A DNA stretch of 64,000 bases from Methylobacterium tardum (GCF_023546765.1 NZ_CP097484.1:3566001-3630000); one strand, 5' to 3'. Counted from the stretch's first letter, positions 1 to 10,134 are shown. The notes: a model not told the origin generated them from the letters alone. Translations and numbers: made by a program.

Positions 1-543
1 GACCTACCCGTGCGACGTCGTCGGACCTGTCTTCGAACTCGAACCGACGACCCGACAGATCAATCGACGCCGGGTCGTCGCGATCATCTCATAGATCCCC
101 GGCCCCGGTTGGGATGGGCAGTCGAGATCCGCGTTGACCACGATCTCGCCACCGCGGTCTCGCGCCTGCAGGACTCAATCGGCGGAAAGATCGCGATCAG
201 TGCAGGCATCAGCCCATTCGGGCGAGCGGCCGAGGCTCACGATCTCGACAAGACGCCTGCGACGCATGTCGTACTGTCGTCGTCCGCCGCGGCGACGGGG
301 TGCGCACGATCACGATGCTGTCTCGGACACCTCTCGGGCTGGCCAGTCCCCCGTTCCCGATCACTTGGCGGCGGCTTCGTGTCTTTCAGAACAACGCAAA
401 CACCCGCGCTCGCTTCGCCCCTGAGACGTCCGGAACCAAGGGCGATCCCGAGGCGTAGCGGCGCATGCGAGGAACCGGTTCGATGGACGGCGGAGTCGAT
501 GCAGCCGGGGCGGACGTGGGGCTCCTCCGGGGCCGGGCCAGTC
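1..543. other. No gene recognised at the left edge
   Basis: Open frames exist on both strands, but their composition is Arg/Ser/Pro-rich and shows no domain, signal peptide or convincing ribosome-binding site. I see no repeat or RNA structure here. The segment may hold the degraded edge of a neighbouring gene. Confidence 0.3.
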
Positions 544-1127
544 CTACCTGCTCGGTATGATCCTTCCGTCAGCCCCGACCTTGACCTCGTGCCCCTCGCC
601 GTTAGTCACCACCGTGATTTTGTATTGCACGCCGTCATCCTCGCGTTCGATTTGAGCTTCCGCGACCTTGTCGCCAGTTTTCGCAGCGATGACGGCCGCT
701 TGCCTTAAGCTCAAATCGACATCTCGCAGGTTAGACGGTTTCAATGAAGTGAAATAGCTTTCGATCGGATGATCGTCGCTTTTGGTCACCTGACCGGAAT
801 TAGCGTCGACACGATGATGGGTGAGCTTGCCATCGTCGCTGAGCAGCTTGACCTCGTAGCAAGGCTTGCCAATCCCGCCCTCGAACTCGGCCATGATAGC
901 GCGGCCGGCCCCTCGCCCTCGGCAATCTCCAGGGCTTCGACCAGAGAGACCTTGGCGGCCGGCAGCCCTTCGTAATCGCGCTCTCTGTGGCCGGTCGTGC
1001 CGTGGGCCAATTGCACGCCGCTCGAAGGGATAGCCGCCGGCGCCGCAATTCGGGCGATCGCGCCCGTCTGAGCCGTGGCGAGGCCAACCATGATTGGCAG
1101 CGCGATGGAAAGGGCAATTCGGGACAT
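544..1127 (-). pseudogene. Secreted PepSY-domain protein, frameshifted
   Basis: Exported PepSY-domain protein of about 194 residues. PepSY modules occur in protease inhibitors and in periplasmic proteins of unknown role, so no reaction is assigned. The ATG at 1127 opens with MSRIALSIALPIMVGLATA, a good Sec-type signal peptide. PepSY-like strands follow: EALEIAEGEG near residues 60-70, then, in another frame, YEVKLLSDDGKLTHHRVDA and a C-terminal GHEVKVGADGRI. The frames join near 903-915 if one G is added to a GGGG run, giving EGEG followed by AGRAI. The rest of the frame is intact, so this may be a sequencing indel and not a dead gene. It stands alone, with no partner on the same strand nearby. 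Confidence 0.6.
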
Positions 1128-2596
1128 GGCGTCTTCCGTCGGTTCTCGAACAGTTACGAAGCAGTGCGGTCGCGGCGCAAGTGCAACAGGGCGGCCAGAG
1201 GCAGCAGCTCCGGCCGTTAGAGATTTCACGATGCCTGGTTCAGGCTTGCACCCGAGCCGATGATCGTCTTCCTCGCATCGATGTTTCCGCCCGACGGATG
1301 CCGCAGCGGATGGGATTGCTGCGCTTTTTACACTGCGTATCGATGCCGCCCCATACCCTGCCGCGCAATATCAAGACTCGCATGAGAGAGCGCGTCGAGA
1401 CCTACCACATGGCGTTTGGCACGACCGTCGCGGACATCCTTCGCAAGACCCAGCTGTCGCTCGGTATCCTCAAGCGCGTGATCGGTTTGGACGACAGCCT
1501 TAGCGTCGGCCCGATCGACACACCCGCCCCGGGTATCCGACCCGCCTGGGGCCGGTCCATCCTGGGAGCGAAGTCCTTTCACCCAGGCGAACTCGATGGC
1601 GAACCGGATAGGCTGCCGTCGGGCACAGGTACACGGCGGCCACGGTACGGCGCGCGCGAGATCGGCCGCGTCCGGCGGCTCGATCCGGACGCGGCGCTCC
1701 ATGCGGCCACACCTGGGGATCGCCAGGCACGCGCCCGCCGCGACCGATTCGGTCGAAGGAACTCATTTCGCTGGAACTCGAAGTCGTCGATCCGTGGCGA
1801 GCGACCATCGGTTCCGTCGGCTGGATCAAAAGAGAGAGCGTGGTGTTGCAGTCGGCATGCCGCCGACTGCAGCATCTAACCAGGCTATCGGCGCCGCCGG
1901 CGACCATCACAGTCCGATGGTGACAGCTTAGATCGACCGCGGCTGTCAACCAAGAAGGGGCGCCGCCGACTACGAGCGTATTCATCGGTCACCCATCCCC
2001 TTCGCCCACGGCCTCCGCAACGTTTCATAGAACACTATCTGCGCCGCCCATGAATTGGTCCCCATCGATTTGAAGCCTACGTGATCGAGGCTTCAGTTTG
2101 TATTCGCGCAGCTCGTGCATGATGGAAAGGTGAACGTGACTTCGTTCATGGGTCGTCAGCCGTATCCGCCGCGCTTGCCGCTCCGTTATTGGGACCGAGC
2201 CGCATGCCCCTCACGTTCTCGCCGCCATACGGCTTCCGGACCGTTTCGAGGTTAGAGGCTGCGTCGGCCTCTCCGATCCCTGAACCAGGCGCGCAAAGAA
2301 CAAAATACCAGGCTCTCATATCAGGCCTTCGCGAGAAGCGGCACATAGGATATTGAATCTCAACAACTAATATATCTATCCTTTGATGGCGAATTTTTGT
2401 TTGCTATAGGCCTTCAGATTTTTTCATATCGTCACCGAAATTAGAAAAAATATACATTTTGGCGTGGTCTACCATGGAAAAGCATCGGACCAAATCTATC
2501 AGACTGCACAAGAAAGTGATAATTCAAAGTTTGGTTCATCAATCAACAAATCTTGTCTGAAGAATCAGCAGAGAAATAACATTTATAGGAGAGAAT
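1128..2596. other. About 1.5 kb without a recognisable gene
   Basis: Between 1128 and 2340 frames on both strands are open but none has a recognisable domain or a consistent coding look. From about 2340 to 2600 the sequence becomes clearly AT-rich, unlike the rest of the window, which fits either a promoter region or a foreign or recombined patch. A purine-rich AGGAGAGA lies just before an ATG at 2597. Confidence 0.35.
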
Positions 2597-2645
2597 ATGG
2601 CCTATTACTCCGATATGTTTGGAAATCATGACCGCACCCCCGTCA
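2597..2645 (+). pseudogene. Possible 5' remnant of a small gene
   Basis: An ATG at 2597 is preceded by TAGGAGAGAAT, a strong ribosome-binding site, and an AT-rich upstream region. The first codons read MAYYSDMFGNHDRT and look like a genuine N-terminus with normal residue use. From about 2643 the same DNA is the 3' end of the phospholipase D-like gene on the other strand, and the plus frame turns Arg/Pro-rich. The natural reading is that only the first 15-20 codons of a gene survive, cut by a rearrangement at about 2640. The family is unknown. Confidence 0.25.
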
Positions 2646-4162
2646 CCATTCAAGGAATGCTGCGGGATCGGCTACACGGTGGCGCTTGGCGGCCAAGGCG
2701 TGCATCGCAGCCCGCCAGACCGGCTCGGGCCGCTCGGGGTCAAGAAGCTCACCGTCGCTCAACGGCTTCACGACCTCAACAGCTGATGCGTCGAGCGGGA
2801 CCAGGGTACGCCCCGCCTCCCGGCGCAGGGCCTCGATCGTGGTGATGAGCGAGCCCGTGCGGGAATGCGATCTTGCGACCTCATCCGGCGGAACGCCGAG
2901 ATGCTCGCCTAGAAGAGCGTTCCGCAAGCCGCGGATTCCGCCGCGACCGCTCGATCGGTTCCTTGATCGGACGCGGCTTCGACGGCCAAATCACATTCCG
3001 TATCCAGACCCATCGAGCGGTTGTTCAGGTTGGATGAGCCGATCTTCAGCACCCGGTCGTCGACGATCATCACCTTTGCATGCACGTAGATCGGCTGCCC
3101 GTTCGCCGTCACGGGACGGTAGATGCGGAAGCGCCCATAGCGATCCGCGGAGCGGATGTGTGCCAGGACGCGGCTTCGGCCCCGCCCCATCGCCTTTTCC
3201 TCAAGCCAACCGACGGCGCGAGCTGGGTTGATGACAACGATCTCGGCTCCATCCGGCTCCTGTAGGCGGGCAGCAACGGCCTCGGCGACGCAGCGTGCGG
3301 CGAAGTATTGGCTCTCTATGTAGATCGTGTGCCGAGCGGCTGTGATGGCGGCGAGGTAGAGTTGCTCGATCTCATGCACGCCAGGGCGGCTATGATAGGC
3401 AGGCGCGGTCCGAGCGATTCCGACCGCCACGTCGCGCAGAAGCGGCGTCAACCCATCAGGCCAAGGATCTTGCACGGGCGGACCGGGCGGCGCGATCCGC
3501 TCGCCGGTGGCATGCCGCCAGCGCTCGCGAGCGAGGGTACCCAGGGCCGCGGCAGCCGCGCCGTCTACCGCGACCGTGGCATCGTGGAACGGCGCGTAGG
3601 GTCGCCCTGACGGGCGCACCCTCCGTCCATCATGATCATCGTGGGCGCGGGTATCCCAGCGGTCGTCTGTCATGTCGATGCCGCCGCAGAAGGCGAGCGC
3701 ATCGTCGATCACCACGATCTTTTGGTGATGCGAGGCCCCCGGCGGGTGGGCGCTGTCGAGTCGGAACTGGAAGCCGCGAGCGCGCATCCAATTCAGGAGG
3801 TAGAGTGGCGTAGTTCCGCGCGCCAGGGTGCCAAGGAGCCCCAAATTCCACTGCAGCACCCGAATGCTGAGCTCTGGCCTGCGCCGACCGAGTTCCGCCA
3901 GGAACGGCCCAAGCTCCTCCGGCAAGCCCGGCAGCGGGTGATCGGGATCGAGCTTGATGCGAGTATCGAACTCCCAGCCGATGAACAGGATCGCATGGCG
4001 GGCGCCCAAGAGAGCGCTGCGCAGATGAGCGAAGTATGCGGCAGCATCGATGATCGGGGCAAAACGCGCTGTCCGCTCGATACGCCAGCAGGTCAAGCTT
4101 GGCTGCAGCAACTCTGTGCCGCCTGTGAGCGCGACCGGTGCCGTGTGGGGTGGATGATGCAT
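2643..4162 (-). pseudogene. Phospholipase D / cardiolipin synthase-like protein, frameshifted
   Basis: Member of the phospholipase D superfamily (about 506 residues if repaired), whose members hydrolyse or transfer phosphatidyl groups at the membrane. Both HKD blocks are present: HHQKIVVID around residue 146, and YVHAKVMIVDDRVLKIGSSN around residue 359. Each has the H-x-K core, and the second has the usual GSxN. The chain continues with NNRSMGLDTECDLAV and then changes frame near 2930. Adding one A (GAATCC to GAAATCC) gives AEIRGLRNALLGEHLGV, the normal C-terminal block of these proteins. The ATG at 4162 follows GGGAG; an upstream in-frame start at 4213 is possible. It diverges from the DedA and antiporter genes; together they look like a membrane or envelope group. 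Confidence 0.75.
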
Positions 4163-4341
4163 CAGCGCGTCTCGTTCTCCCGATACCTGCTCGCTGCATC
4201 GTCGCGCTGGCACGATGCGGGCTTCGCTTTGGCGCCCCGGTATGAACCCGCGCCTACTCGGCGCGTTCCCGACGTGAACCGCGGCGGTGAAGGCCGCGGC
4301 TCGGTGCCGCTTGAGGGGAGATTGCGCTGGTCGACTGGATT

Positions 4342-4938
4342 GTGATTGCGATCGAGCAGACCGGCTCCTTCGGCGTCTTCCTGCTGATGCTGGTCGACAA
4401 CATCTTCCCGCCGATCCCCTCCGAGCTTATCATGCCGTTGGCAGGCTTTGCCGCGGCACGCGGCGAACTCAGCCTCGTCGGCGTGTTCCTCGCCGGCTCG
4501 GCCGGATCGCTCTCCGGAGCGCTGATCTGGTACGGCGTGGGGCGCTGGCTGGGGCGCGAGCGCCTGAGACGCTTCGCCGCCCGGCATGGTCGTTGGCTGA
4601 CCCTGAGCCCGGCGGAGGTCGACCGGGTCGGCGCCTGGTTCGCCCGACGCGGTGGCGTGACCGTTCTGATCGGTCGCGTCGTCCCGGGCGTGCGCAGCCT
4701 CATCTCGGTGCCGGCCGGGGTTGCCGCAATGCCGCTCACGCCCTTTCTGGTCTGCTCGACCCTGGGCACGATCGTCTGGACCGGGCTGCTGACGGCGGCC
4801 GGATACTGGCTTGGCGAGAACTACCTCCTGGTGGGCCGTTTCGTCGAGCCGATCGGCAATGGCGTGTTGATCCTGGCGCTCGTGCTCTATCTCTACCGTG
4901 TTGCCACCTTCGAGCCCGGGACGGGCGCTCGGGGCTGA
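4342..4938 (+). CDS. DedA family membrane protein
   Basis: DedA/SNARE-associated integral membrane protein, a family that includes undecaprenyl-phosphate and phospholipid flippases acting in the inner membrane. The hallmark N-terminus is FLLMLVDNIFPPIPSEL followed by MPLAGFAA. The second conserved block is GRVVPGVRSLISVPAGVAAM, with the usual Arg-x3-Pro-Gly-x-Arg pattern. About four to five hydrophobic segments fit the family, as does the length of about 200 residues. The frame stays open upstream, and family members usually start some five residues earlier (W-I-V-x-x-I-E-Q-T-G), so a CTG start at 4327, which has GAGGGGAG at good spacing, is a real alternative to the GTG at 4342. The antiporter gene starts 46 bases downstream and is probably co-transcribed. 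Confidence 0.85.
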   Translation: MIAIEQTGSFGVFLLMLVDNIFPPIPSELIMPLAGFAAARGELSLVGVFLAGSAGSLSGALIWYGVGRWLGRERLRRFAARHGRWLTLSPAEVDRVGAWFARRGGVTVLIGRVVPGVRSLISVPAGVAAMPLTPFLVCSTLGTIVWTGLLTAAGYWLGENYLLVGRFVEPIGNGVLILALVLYLYRVATFEPGTGARG

Positions 4939-4984
4939 GGCATGGACAGGCGGGCAGGCCGAAGCATGATGCGAAGGATCCCGC

Positions 4985-6286
4985 GTGAAGCGCTTTCTGA
5001 TGCTGGTTGCCGTCGCTGTCGCGGCAACCCTTCCGGCCGTCATCCTCCGCTTCGGGGGCTGGCGGTTGAGCCCCTTTGTCGATGTCGCCGCATTCGGCAT
5101 CGCCATCCTGGCCGCTGGCTTTTTGCTGTCCTGGGGCGCTGAGACGGCCGAGCAGTACGTCTCCCAAGGCCTCATCCTTGCAGCAGTGGCGCTGGTGACC
5201 GTGCTGCCGGAATACGCCGTCGACATCTACTATGCCTACATGGCTGGCGCTTCCGGCCCGGACTCGCGGTACGCGCAGTACGCGGCCGCCAACATGACGG
5301 GCGCGAATCGGTTGCTCGTCGGCCTGGCCTGGCCGCTGATGGTCGGGCTGCACTGGATGAAGGACCGCCACCGCTCGATCGGCCTCGCGCCCGGCAACGC
5401 CGTCGAGGTCGGGTTCCTATTGGTTGCCAGCCTCTACGCCTTCGTGATCGTCCTCAAGCGCGCCATCTCGCTCGTCGACTTCGTCGTGCTTCTCGCGATT
5501 TTCGGAACCTATGTCTGGCGCGTGCGCAGCATGCAGAAGAGCGACAATCCGGAGGAAGCCGAGGAGCCGGGACCAGCCGCGGCGCTCGACACACTGTCTC
5601 CGGGCCTGCAATGGGCGGCAATGGCCGGACTTGTGGCGACGGCGAGTGGCGTGATCCTGGTTTCAGCCGAGCCCTTCGCCGAGGCCATGGTCAACACGGG
5701 CCGGGCGATTGGGCTCAACGAGTTCCTGCTGATCCAGTGGCTGGCCCCCCTGGCCAGCGAGGCCCCGGCGATAACGGTGGCGGTTTTGTTCGTGCGTGCC
5801 AACCGTGCCGGTGACGGGCTGATCGCGATGATCAGCGACAAGATCAACCAGTGGACCCTGCTCGTCGGCATGCTGCCGCTCGCCCTGAGCATTGGTGCGG
5901 GCGCGACGAGCCCCCTGCCACTCGATACGCGCCAGAACGAGGAGTTCTTCCTGACGGCGGCCCAGTCGCTGCTCGGCATCGCGCTCCTGCTGCGCCTGCG
6001 CTTCGGGTTGGTGTCCGCGCTAACGTTGGCTGGTCTGTTCGCCGTTCAGGTCGGGCTGGCCTTCGTCTACCGCAACGACGAGGCGCGCACGATCACGACG
6101 CTGACTTGGCTGGCTTGGACTTACCTTGGGCTGGCCGGCCTCCTGTTCCTGATCAATCGGCGGCGGCTCGTTGCTCTGCTGCGCAGCGCAATCACGGGCG
6201 ATGTCTCCGACGTCGAGCCGTCCGAAGACAGGGACGATCCGGCCCCGCGGCGGGGCGGGCGAGAAGCCAGTTCGCTCGTCGGCTGA
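4985..6286 (+). CDS. Ca2+/Na+ antiporter (CaCA family)
   Basis: Polytopic inner-membrane cation antiporter of 433 residues, with about ten hydrophobic segments. The two inverted alpha-repeats of the CaCA superfamily are visible: the first contains VTVLPEYAVDIYYAY (around residues 78-92), and the second contains LAPLASEAPAITVAVLFVRA. Each carries the acidic residue expected to bind the cation. A charged loop (MQKSDNPEEAEEPG) separates the halves, as in other members. The GTG at 4985 is the start. The gene follows DedA by 46 bases in the same direction and is closed by a strong stem-loop, so the pair is probably a two-gene unit. The ion exchanged cannot be told from sequence alone; Ca2+ out and Na+ or H+ in is the family norm. 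Confidence 0.85.
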   Translation: MKRFLMLVAVAVAATLPAVILRFGGWRLSPFVDVAAFGIAILAAGFLLSWGAETAEQYVSQGLILAAVALVTVLPEYAVDIYYAYMAGASGPDSRYAQYAAANMTGANRLLVGLAWPLMVGLHWMKDRHRSIGLAPGNAVEVGFLLVASLYAFVIVLKRAISLVDFVVLLAIFGTYVWRVRSMQKSDNPEEAEEPGPAAALDTLSPGLQWAAMAGLVATASGVILVSAEPFAEAMVNTGRAIGLNEFLLIQWLAPLASEAPAITVAVLFVRANRAGDGLIAMISDKINQWTLLVGMLPLALSIGAGATSPLPLDTRQNEEFFLTAAQSLLGIALLLRLRFGLVSALTLAGLFAVQVGLAFVYRNDEARTITTLTWLAWTYLGLAGLLFLINRRRLVALLRSAITGDVSDVEPSEDRDDPAPRRGGREASSLVG

Positions 6287-6290
6287 GACG

Positions 6291-6331
6291 ATCTAGCCCA
6301 GGCGGCGGAGGGGATTCCGCCTGGGCTAGAT
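6291..6331 (+). terminator. Stem-loop terminator after the antiporter gene
   Basis: A perfect 15-bp inverted repeat, 6291-6305 paired with 6317-6331, surrounds an 11-base loop and starts five bases after the antiporter stop codon. Only GTTTGG follows, so it is a stem-loop without a long U-run. Confidence 0.8.
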
Positions 6332-6772
6332 GTTTGGTCGCGGAGCTTGGTGGTGCGGGTTCTGGATAAGTAGGGGGGCGCGCCCTTCCAGGCTTTGCAG
6401 ATCGCTCCGTAGGGCGTGAGGCCGCATGGCCCCGTTCGCGTTCGGGGCAGCTTATTCGCGGCCGTCGATGACTGGCGCGGTCGCTCTCGAAGAGCGCACA
6501 GGGCTCAAGGGTCGTTTATTCCGATCTCAAGGGGCGCTTATTTCGCGCCACGCTATGCATACCGGCGAGCCGAAACGCGTCGCCGGCAATCCGCAAGGTT
6601 GAGACCCCGCGCAGCCAACCCCGTCCGGCAGGAAAGGCGAGGGCAAATGAGGCCTGGCGAAGGGGCATGCGCCACACGGATCCCGCGCTGTCGACGCGGC
6701 CAGATCCGGGCATGCGCAGGTGCGATGCCGCCTCTCCGCTCCAAGAAATCGCTGCGTCGCCCAACTCGGTTG
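6332..6772. other. About 440 bp without a clear gene
   Basis: Lies between two convergent genes. A minus frame, 6516-6797, could encode about 93 residues (MADQRQLLTTELGDA at its start) but overlaps the end of the next gene and has no recognisable domain or strong ribosome-binding site. I do not call it. Confidence 0.3.
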
Positions 6773-7468
6773 TCAGTAGTTGACGCTGATCTGCCAAACG
6801 GCGCCCGGGAGCGTGTCCTCGGCGCGATGCCCGCCGCTAGCGTCGATGCCCTCGTATCCGTTCGACGTCTCAAAAAGCAAACCGTGGGAACGGCCTTCGA
6901 TCGAGAAGACTTCCCAGGCCGATCGAACGGTCGCCACTTTACGCCCGTACGAGAGTTGGGCCGGGTGAGACTGCCAGGTCTCGATCGGGTCGATGAGAAC
7001 GACCGTCTCGGATCCCTCGACGTCCGCTAGCCGATAGTGCGACGGCGCGGTCGCCACCACCCTCGCCGGGCCGTCTCGCGGTGGCCCGAAATCATTGGAT
7101 CGCTCGCGGACGGTGCGGAGCCGACACCGGTTCCAGGGCCTCACCGGCTTCACCCTGCCCATCGCGGGGAACAGCGCCATGTCGCCCCGGCTCAACCTCG
7201 CGGCGAGATCGAAGCCATGTTCCGTCAGGTTGGCCCCGGTCGGCGTACCATCGGCCGCGCGGCACACCACCGCCAGGTCATCGGTCTCGAAGGCCCGGAG
7301 AACGTACTCAAGGCGGCGCTGCAACGTCGGCATGTCACGCGGCGCGACGCGCAAGCGTTCATCCGCCTCAGCCATCCGCCGCGCCAGGTCGACCGCGCAT
7401 GTTCGGTCCTCGAACTCAGGCCAGCGGTTGTCATTCGCGCTCATGTTCGGCCTTCGCGGCGATGTCAT
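6773..7468 (-). CDS. Hypothetical protein, paralogue of the protein at 59448-60110
   Basis: Protein of about 231 residues from an unrecognised family. The C-terminal third closely parallels the protein encoded at 59448-60110. Both have a VVL(I)DPxxxW-x2-HP block, then (R/A)xWEVF(S/T)xxGxSHGLL, then NG(Y/F)xG(I/V), ending in PGAxWQIxxN. No catalytic motif, signal peptide or membrane segment is seen. The preferred start is the ATG at 7468, which forms a TGATG overlap with the stop of the upstream gene and has GAGG five bases before it, so translation is probably coupled. Two divergent copies on one replicon suggest a plasmid- or island-borne family. Confidence 0.65.
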   Translation of the reverse strand: MTSPRRPNMSANDNRWPEFEDRTCAVDLARRMAEADERLRVAPRDMPTLQRRLEYVLRAFETDDLAVVCRAADGTPTGANLTEHGFDLAARLSRGDMALFPAMGRVKPVRPWNRCRLRTVRERSNDFGPPRDGPARVVATAPSHYRLADVEGSETVVLIDPIETWQSHPAQLSYGRKVATVRSAWEVFSIEGRSHGLLFETSNGYEGIDASGGHRAEDTLPGAVWQISVNY

Positions 7469-8376
7469 CACGCCTCGTCGGTCCGCACCAGGCCGAGGAG
7501 CGCGGCCTCGTCATCCGACGCGATCGCCGCGGCGCCCGCCGTCAGGAGCCTCGGCCTGGGGGCTTGCCGGACCCGACCGGTCAGGGTCGCCTGCCACCGC
7601 GCGAGCCGGGCCCGGTCGAAACCGGCCACGTGATGGTACTCGGCGATGAAGGCGGCCGCCTCGGCGATGCGCCGCCCGACGAGTTCGCGTGGCAGGTACC
7701 CGTCGTCGTGCCAGGCCGGCGGCACGACGTGGTCGCGATCATGCCGGACCAGCGCGTCGGCGAGCCGTCCGATGACCGGCGTGGCGACCTCCCGCGCCTT
7801 CCGGTCGAGCGTCTCCGCCCGTCGGGCCTGGGCTCGCTCGCCGCGAATCTTGCGGGCCTGCTCCTGTTGCGTCAGACCGCGGATCCGGACCGCGCGGCGG
7901 CCCTGGAGCGCGAACGACATCTCCCGGTCGATCAGCCGGTGGCGCGGCTCCCCGCCTGGGCCGGCCTCGACCGAGAGGAGCCGCAGGCGGTGGCACCGGC
8001 CGGCGAAGGCACCCGCCGCCTCGTATGCACGCGGATCGGGATCCGGCCGGGGGAACCGTTCGATGCGGCGCGACCGGCTCGCCATGAGCCGTGCGTGGCG
8101 GTCGGCGAATTCGCGGATGCCGAGCACCCCGTCGGGGCCGAACGTCTCTAGCAGTGACGCGTTCAGGTCGACGGGATGGACCGCGGCGGGATCCGCGTCT
8201 TCACGACTGAACGCCAGATCGAACGCCTGCCGGCACTGCTCCGGATCGCCTTGCGGTCGCGCGCGGTCATCGCCAGTGTGCGGGAACGCTCCCTGTCGGT
8301 CGAGGGCGAACATCCTCGACAGGTCGCTTCCCGTGCCGGGCATGTGACCATCGCATTCTTCACTTCGGTCGGGCAT
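7468..8376 (-). CDS. Hypothetical protein coupled to the downstream paralogue family
   Basis: Protein of about 302 residues that I do not recognise. Its middle is rich in charged helical segments (TQQEQARKIRGERAQARRAE near residues 180-200), and its C-terminus contains AAFIAEYHHVAGFDRARLAR. There is no signal peptide or membrane segment. The ATG at 8376 has GGAG at ten bases; an in-frame ATG at 8424 is an alternative. The stop overlaps the next start (TGATG), so the two proteins are probably made together and may act together. Confidence 0.55.
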   Translation of the reverse strand: MPDRSEECDGHMPGTGSDLSRMFALDRQGAFPHTGDDRARPQGDPEQCRQAFDLAFSREDADPAAVHPVDLNASLLETFGPDGVLGIREFADRHARLMASRSRRIERFPRPDPDPRAYEAAGAFAGRCHRLRLLSVEAGPGGEPRHRLIDREMSFALQGRRAVRIRGLTQQEQARKIRGERAQARRAETLDRKAREVATPVIGRLADALVRHDRDHVVPPAWHDDGYLPRELVGRRIAEAAAFIAEYHHVAGFDRARLARWQATLTGRVRQAPRPRLLTAGAAAIASDDEAALLGLVRTDEA

Positions 8377-8899
8377 CGCGATCGTCTCCGGGCCGGCGAC
8401 AGGTCCAGGCGGCTCCGACGCCATGCTCACTGCCGTTCGCTCGCGAGAAAAGCCCGAGGCGGTAGCAACTTCACCGAGCGCATGGCCCATGCTGCCCGAG
8501 GCGGCCGAGGCACAGTCGAAGGGCCTTGCGAGGCTTCTTGAGGGCCGCCCGAACGCAACTCCGGGGCGGGAGATGAATCCCGGGTCGCCGAACACAAACC
8601 GATGAGCGGGCGGCTGAGGGGCCTTCCCGGCTGCGCTCAAACCTGTGGACAAACCCCGCGACCGGCCGCGGCGCCGCCCACGATGCGCCCGCCGATGAGC
8701 CGCGAGCGCTTCGCATGGCCCTCGGGCAGGCCTTCTTCACCGCGATCATGCGGCTTCCTCCCCCGCATGACGCCCGCACCCACGTCCAGCCTGTGGCGGC
8801 TGACCACGAGGCCGCCCAGGGAGGTCGGGACCCGACGGACCGACCGCCCGCGCCGGGATCGCCGAAAGTCCAGGGGCCCGGGGACGCGCTCGACCGTCC
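8377..8899. other. Intergenic segment with a DnaA-box-like site
   Basis: No convincing gene. A TGTGGACAA sequence near 8645 reads TTGTCCACA on the minus strand, a near-consensus DnaA box, but it is isolated and has no iterons beside it. The segment separates the DprA/PRTase unit from the pair of hypothetical genes downstream. Confidence 0.3.
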
Positions 8900-10134
8900 T
8901 CACAGGTCCTCGGTGTTGCGGCACGCGTCCGGGTACCCGGAACAACCCCAGAACTTGACCCCGACGCCGCTGATCCTGACGCGCATCGTACGGCCGCATG
9001 CCGGGCAGACCTTCCTCGCGAACGTGCGCTGGTCCTTGGCCAGGGCCATGATGCGGACCTCCGAGGCGCCGTCGCCGAGCAACGCCTCCGCGCACGCGGC
9101 GGTCGTGCCGCCCGTCGTATAGACGTCGTCGACGAGCAGGATCTTGGCTCGCCCCCAGGTGAACTCGGACTCGAATGCGCCCTTGACCGCCTCGCGCCGT
9201 TCGAGGGGACCGAGCGCCTTGTAACCCTCCACCTCCCGCGTGCAGCGCAGCCCGTCGCGCTCGACCTCCACCTCGTCCGGCATGTGCTGCGCGGCGACGC
9301 CGAGCAGCGCGGCGAACCTGTTGCGCGCCTGGGAGGGCTTGGGGGGAACTGGAACGACGATGTCGGGGGTCCAGTCCAGGCGGTCGACCGCCTTGCCGAG
9401 GGCGCGGCCGAGCGCCTCGGCGGGCCCATCGTCCTCCTTCAGCCTCAGCACGGCCTCGGACAGCCGGCTCCCGGCGTGCCTCGGGTCGGAAGTCGTGAAG
9501 TACCGACCCAGCGCATAGACCCCCGGGCCGTCGTCGCATCGTAGGATGGACCCCCAATGGCCGTAGTACGGCCGGCCCGCCGCGAGGCTCTCGCCGACGT
9601 AGGGCAGGCTCCCGAGCCGGTCGGTCCTCAGGAGGGTCGACGGCCTGCCGACGAAGATGTCGGGGGCGGCCGACGAGAACTCGAAGGGCGACGTCGGGCT
9701 CCACCCCACCCCGACGGACACGATCCCCGCATGGTACGATGCCTCCACATCGCCCACGTCGTCGCCGACGTAGTGGACGTCCGCCCCCGCCGCGACCCCG
9801 AGCCGACTGAGCGCCTCCAGGAGGGGGGGGGGTCGGGCTTATGGTCCGCGGTGTCCTCGTAGCAGACCAGCACGTCGTAGGGGATGCGGAACAGCCTCGT
9901 GATCTCCTCGGCGTAGGGGCGCGGGGAGGACGTGACGATCCCGACGCGGTGCCCCGCCATCGACAGGGCCGCGGGCATCTCGTGGGGCGCGACGCCCCCG
10001 GGAAGCGCGCGGAACGCCCTGACCAGGTGCATGTTGGCGGCCACGAGGTGCCACTGCTGGGTCTTGCGCAGCGTCGCGAGGGCGGACGTGTCGGCGAGGG
10101 TCATGTCGAGGTCGAACAGGAAGGTCTTGGTCAT
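8900..10134 (-). pseudogene. HAD hydrolase-phosphoribosyltransferase-zinc ribbon fusion, frameshifted at a G10 tract
   Basis: A three-part protein of about 411 residues. The N-terminal HAD phosphatase domain has motif I FDLDMTLADT (D-x-D), a Ser/Thr motif in GIVTSSPRP, the Lys of HKPDP, and motif IV YVGDDVGDVEAS. The central ComF-type phosphoribosyltransferase has the PRPP loop ILLVDDVYTTGGTTAA. The C-terminus is a topoisomerase-type C4 zinc ribbon beginning CPACGRTMRVRISG. A run of ten G at 9823-9832 breaks the frame after the HAD Lys; eleven would read HKPDPPPLLEALSRLGV, the normal family sequence. The start is the ATG at 10134. It lies downstream of the DprA-like gene on the same strand, with a 232-base gap. 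Its substrate is unknown. Confidence 0.75.

Noticed and set aside
1094..1879. Plus-strand frame of about 260 codons downstream of the PepSY gene
   Set aside because: Short helical-looking stretches exist (KTQLSLGILKRVIG), but there is no ribosome-binding site, no domain and poor residue use on either side.
8645..8653. Replication origin at the isolated DnaA-box-like site near 8645
   Set aside because: A single box without AT-rich unwinding region, iterons or initiator gene is expected by chance in 64 kb.
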